DNA from: Christensenella minuta
GTDB taxonomy: Bacteria; Bacillota; Clostridia; Christensenellales; Christensenellaceae
NCBI RefSeq assembly: GCF_003628755.1
Contig: NZ_CP029256.1
Coordinates: forward strand, 2,313,585 to 2,377,584
Direction of reading: 5' to 3'
Length of the DNA stretch: 64,000 bases
Shown: positions 62,608 through 64,000 of the stretch, in pieces
How the letters are laid out: every line of letters begins with the position of its first letter
Position numbering within the stretch: the stretch's first letter is position 1
The notes under the pieces: model-generated
Database searches by the model: none
Seen by the model: only the letters and a program-made list of their open reading frames with translations
What the model was told of the DNA's origin: nothing
Program-made: the position numbers and the translations under genes

Positions 62608-63252
62608 ATGCGTATCAAAGTATTGAAGGACGGGCCGTACGAGGTCACGGGGAACGTACCGCTGCGGGAAATGAAGATCGGCGCAAACGAAGCGGGCGAA
62701 TCCACGCGCTGGGTGGATGGAAAAACGTTCAAAACGGAAGAGACCTATCACCTGTGCCGGTGCGGGAAATCTAAAAACAAGCCCTTTTGCGACGGCAGCC
62801 ACACGCACGGCTTCGACGGCACGGAAACGGCGGACAACATGAGCTACGACGATACGGCGGTCGTTTACTGCGGCGACGGAATGGAGCTGATGGACGACGA
62901 AGGCCTGTGTGCGGTGGCGCGCTTTTGTGACGCGGCAGGAAGCACATGGAGGCTCATTAACGGCGCGGAAAACGAGGCGCTTGCCATCCGCCAGGCGTGC
63001 GATTGTCCGTCCGGGCGGCTCACAGTCGTGAAGGACGGGAAAAAAATCGAGCCCAAGCTGCCCAGGGAGATTGCAGTGGTCGAGGACGAGCCGGAAGGAA
63101 AACACGGCCCGCTGTGGGTGCGCGGCGGCATCGAGATCGAGGCAGAGGACGGCACGGTATACGAGGTCAGGAACCGCGTGACCCTTTGCCGGTGCGGAGG
63201 CTCTGGCAATAAGCCGTTTTGCGACGCCATGCACATGGAGGACGGGAAATAA
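62608..63252 (+). CDS. Double CDGSH-type iron-sulfur protein
   Basis: A 214-residue protein with two CDGSH motifs: CRCGKSKNKPFCDGSH (about 50-65) and CRCGGSGNKPFCDAMH (about 193-208). In the second, Gly-Ser is replaced by Ala-Met but the three Cys and His ligands remain. The middle (95-190) includes the Fer4_19-like stretch with DCPSGRLTVV. It probably carries [2Fe-2S] clusters for electron transfer. AAGGAG lies 8 nt before the ATG. Monocistronic. Confidence 0.92.
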   Translation: MRIKVLKDGPYEVTGNVPLREMKIGANEAGESTRWVDGKTFKTEETYHLCRCGKSKNKPFCDGSHTHGFDGTETADNMSYDDTAVVYCGDGMELMDDEGLCAVARFCDAAGSTWRLINGAENEALAIRQACDCPSGRLTVVKDGKKIEPKLPREIAVVEDEPEGKHGPLWVRGGIEIEAEDGTVYEVRNRVTLCRCGGSGNKPFCDAMHMEDGK

Positions 63253-63306
63253 AACGCGCCGTTCCGTGCAGAAAACAGAAAAGCATCCGCATGGAACGGC
63301 CGCCGC

Positions 63307-63332
63307 AAAAAAAGAAGAGGCGCGCAAGCCTC
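63307..63332 (-). terminator. Terminator of cysteine-rich gene
   Basis: GAGGC/GCCTC stem (63317-63321, 63328-63332) is followed on the minus strand by a T7 tract (63307-63313). Confidence 0.6.
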
Positions 63333-63359
63333 TCCTTCAGGAAAACCGGATAAAGCCGC

Positions 63360-63551
63360 TTATTTCAGCTTACCGGCGATCGAATGCTCGGTCAGGGAAG
63401 AGAGGGAAAGCAGCCTTTCATTGACCATATCATGAAAACAGTTCGGCAGATGGTCCCGGTGGGCACGGTGCATAGCAACGCAGGATACACAGTCGCCGTG
63501 GTGCCTGCACGGCTCTTTGCAGGAGCAATGGTCCCCGCCGGACGCTTTCAT
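63360..63551 (-). CDS. Cysteine/histidine-rich small protein
   Basis: A 63-residue protein. The N-terminal half is Cys/His-rich: CSCKEPCRHHGDCVSCVAMHR, with H..H and a further Cys38, enough for two metal sites. The C-terminal half is helical and basic. I recognise the C.C..C..HG.C..C layout from uncharacterised small Firmicutes proteins but no function. Its ATG shares bases with the stop (ATGA) of the mini-gene upstream, so translation is coupled. Terminator at 63317-63332. Confidence 0.7.
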   Translation of the reverse strand: MKASGGDHCSCKEPCRHHGDCVSCVAMHRAHRDHLPNCFHDMVNERLLSLSSLTEHSIAGKLK

Positions 63552-63660
63552 TTTTTCAGCTGACCGAGAAACTTCTGCTCGAGTTTACGGGCTAAAGCCT
63601 GTCCCCGGCGTTAAAAGCAAGCATTGCCTGCGTTTCTTTTTCATTTCCATCGATAACCAT
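63548..63660 (-). pseudogene. Frameshifted mini-gene coupled to Cys-rich gene
   Basis: From an ATG at 63660 with AGGGG 9 nt upstream, the frame reads MVIDGNEKETQAMLAFNAG and then stops at 63592. One base of shift in the GGGG run (63603-63606) restores QALARKLEQKFLGQLKK and a TGA that overlaps the next gene's ATG. With one extra G it is a continuous ~37-residue protein. Either a base was lost or misread, or a -1 shift occurs there. Function unknown. Confidence 0.6.
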
Positions 63661-63690
63661 ATGAAATAACCCCTATATAAAGATTAAATA

Positions 63691-63719
63691 AGTATAGAAT
63701 TATCCGGCAGGAAGTACAA
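63691..63719 (-). promoter_or_regulatory. Promoter of mini-gene/Cys-rich operon
   Basis: On the minus strand TTGTAC (63714-63719), 17 nt and TATACT (63691-63696), about 31 nt before the mini-gene ATG. Confidence 0.7.
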
Positions 63720-63779
63720 GCAGAAGCGCAGCAGACAAGGTTCGCGCTCTTTTTCATTGATATAATATGGTTTCAGGGC

Positions 63780-63832
63780 TTGACAAAATCAAATTATTGA
63801 TATATCTTATTAGATAAGAATTAATATCAATA
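63780..63832 (+). promoter_or_regulatory. Promoter with Fur/PerR-like operator
   Basis: TTGACA (63780-63785), 17 nt and TATCTT (63803-63808). Overlapping and downstream are nested inverted repeats CTTAT-TAG-ATAAG and TTGATAT...ATATCAA, of the A/T-rich kind bound by Fur-family proteins. This predicts autoregulation. Confidence 0.6.
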
Positions 63833-63843
63833 ACGGAGCAGAA

Positions 63844-64000
63844 ATGAAGACGCGCAACACACTGCAAAAAAATATCATATTGGAGCAGGCGAGGAAGCTG
63901 CATCATCCTACGGCGGAAGAGGTGTATGAGGCGGTCGTTCAGGATCACCCGTCCATCAGCCGGGCAACGGTCTATCGGAACCTGAAAAAGATGTCGGAGG
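63844..64000 (+). CDS. Fur/PerR-family regulator (5' part only)
   Basis: The first 52 codons are in the window; the gene runs off the end. The sequence RNTLQKNIILEQARKL, then HHPTAEEVYEAVVQDHPSISRATVYRNLKKMSE is the Fur-family winged helix (ATVYRNL). GGAG lies 6-7 nt before the ATG. Whether it is PerR, Fur or Zur cannot be told without the metal-binding C-terminus. Neighbouring Fe-S and Cys-rich genes suit metal or peroxide control. Confidence 0.9.
   Translation, partial: MKTRNTLQKNIILEQARKLHHPTAEEVYEAVVQDHPSISRATVYRNLKKMSE

Overview
The window looks like the replication-origin region of a mid-GC Gram-positive bacterium of the Bacillota (Clostridia-type), interrupted at its left end by a small mobilizable element. 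The evidence is a dnaA-dnaN-recF-remB-gyrB-gyrA arm on the minus strand diverging from an rpmH-rnpA-yidD-yidC-jag-mnmE-mnmG-rsmG-parA-parB arm on the plus strand, perfect DnaA boxes between dnaA and rpmH, a duplicated DnaD-domain protein with a DnaI-type loader, and AGGAGG-type ribosome sites. I cannot name the genus; a Christensenella-like lineage is a guess.

Layout. (1) 1-5,320: AT-richer accessory DNA. It holds a partial membrane protein, then a mobilization cassette (coiled-coil membrane protein nested out of frame in the relaxase 3' end, relaxase, MobC, a hairpin-rich oriT candidate, an excisionase-like HTH protein), a zinc-ribbon DUF6076-like protein and a tyrosine integrase. (2) 5,357-8,145: an AT-rich three-gene minus-strand operon (PD-(D/E)XK-like protein with an inserted winged helix, a Hanks-type kinase interrupted by a frameshift, a TIM-barrel-like protein of unknown family) between the integrase and two tRNA-Ser genes. 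This is the best candidate for an undescribed, possibly defensive, system. (3) 8,295-8,544: tRNA-Ser(GCU) and tRNA-Ser(UGA). (4) 9,388-21,412: a ribose-type ABC uptake region with two lipoprotein binding proteins, three permeases, two fused double ATPases, an M24 peptidase and a divergent AraC regulator. (5) 21,454-24,174: a MarR repressor divergent from a MATE exporter with clear palindromic operators, and a sugar O-acetyltransferase.

(6) 24,486-34,000: gyrA, gyrB, remB, recF, dnaN, dnaA and oriC. (7) 34,214-46,206: ribosomal protein L34, RNase P, membrane insertion, tRNA modification and chromosome segregation. Two perfect parS sites lie in and just after mnmG, so ParB is expected to load about 6-7 kb from oriC. 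A GNAT enzyme and a DUF1349 protein are inserted between mnmG and rsmG. (8) 46,242-56,283: DUF2971 protein, a GntR/YtrA-ABC exporter operon with its operator, a PcrA-like helicase, a second MarR-MATE pair, a CvpA-like protein and a DUF5711-like protein. (9) 56,523-64,000: dapF, CCA-adding enzyme, an alpha/beta-hydrolase that has lost its catalytic triad, a DnaD-repeat protein, a DnaI-type helicase loader, a collapsed transketolase pseudogene, a double-CDGSH Fe-S protein, a cysteine-rich small protein with a frameshifted upstream mini-gene, and the start of a Fur/PerR-type regulator.

Most genes are chromosomal housekeeping genes. The accessory signals are the mobilizable element, the three-gene cassette beside tRNA-Ser, and several decayed or duplicated pieces (kinase, transketolase, mnmG tail, small ORF before the Cys-rich gene).
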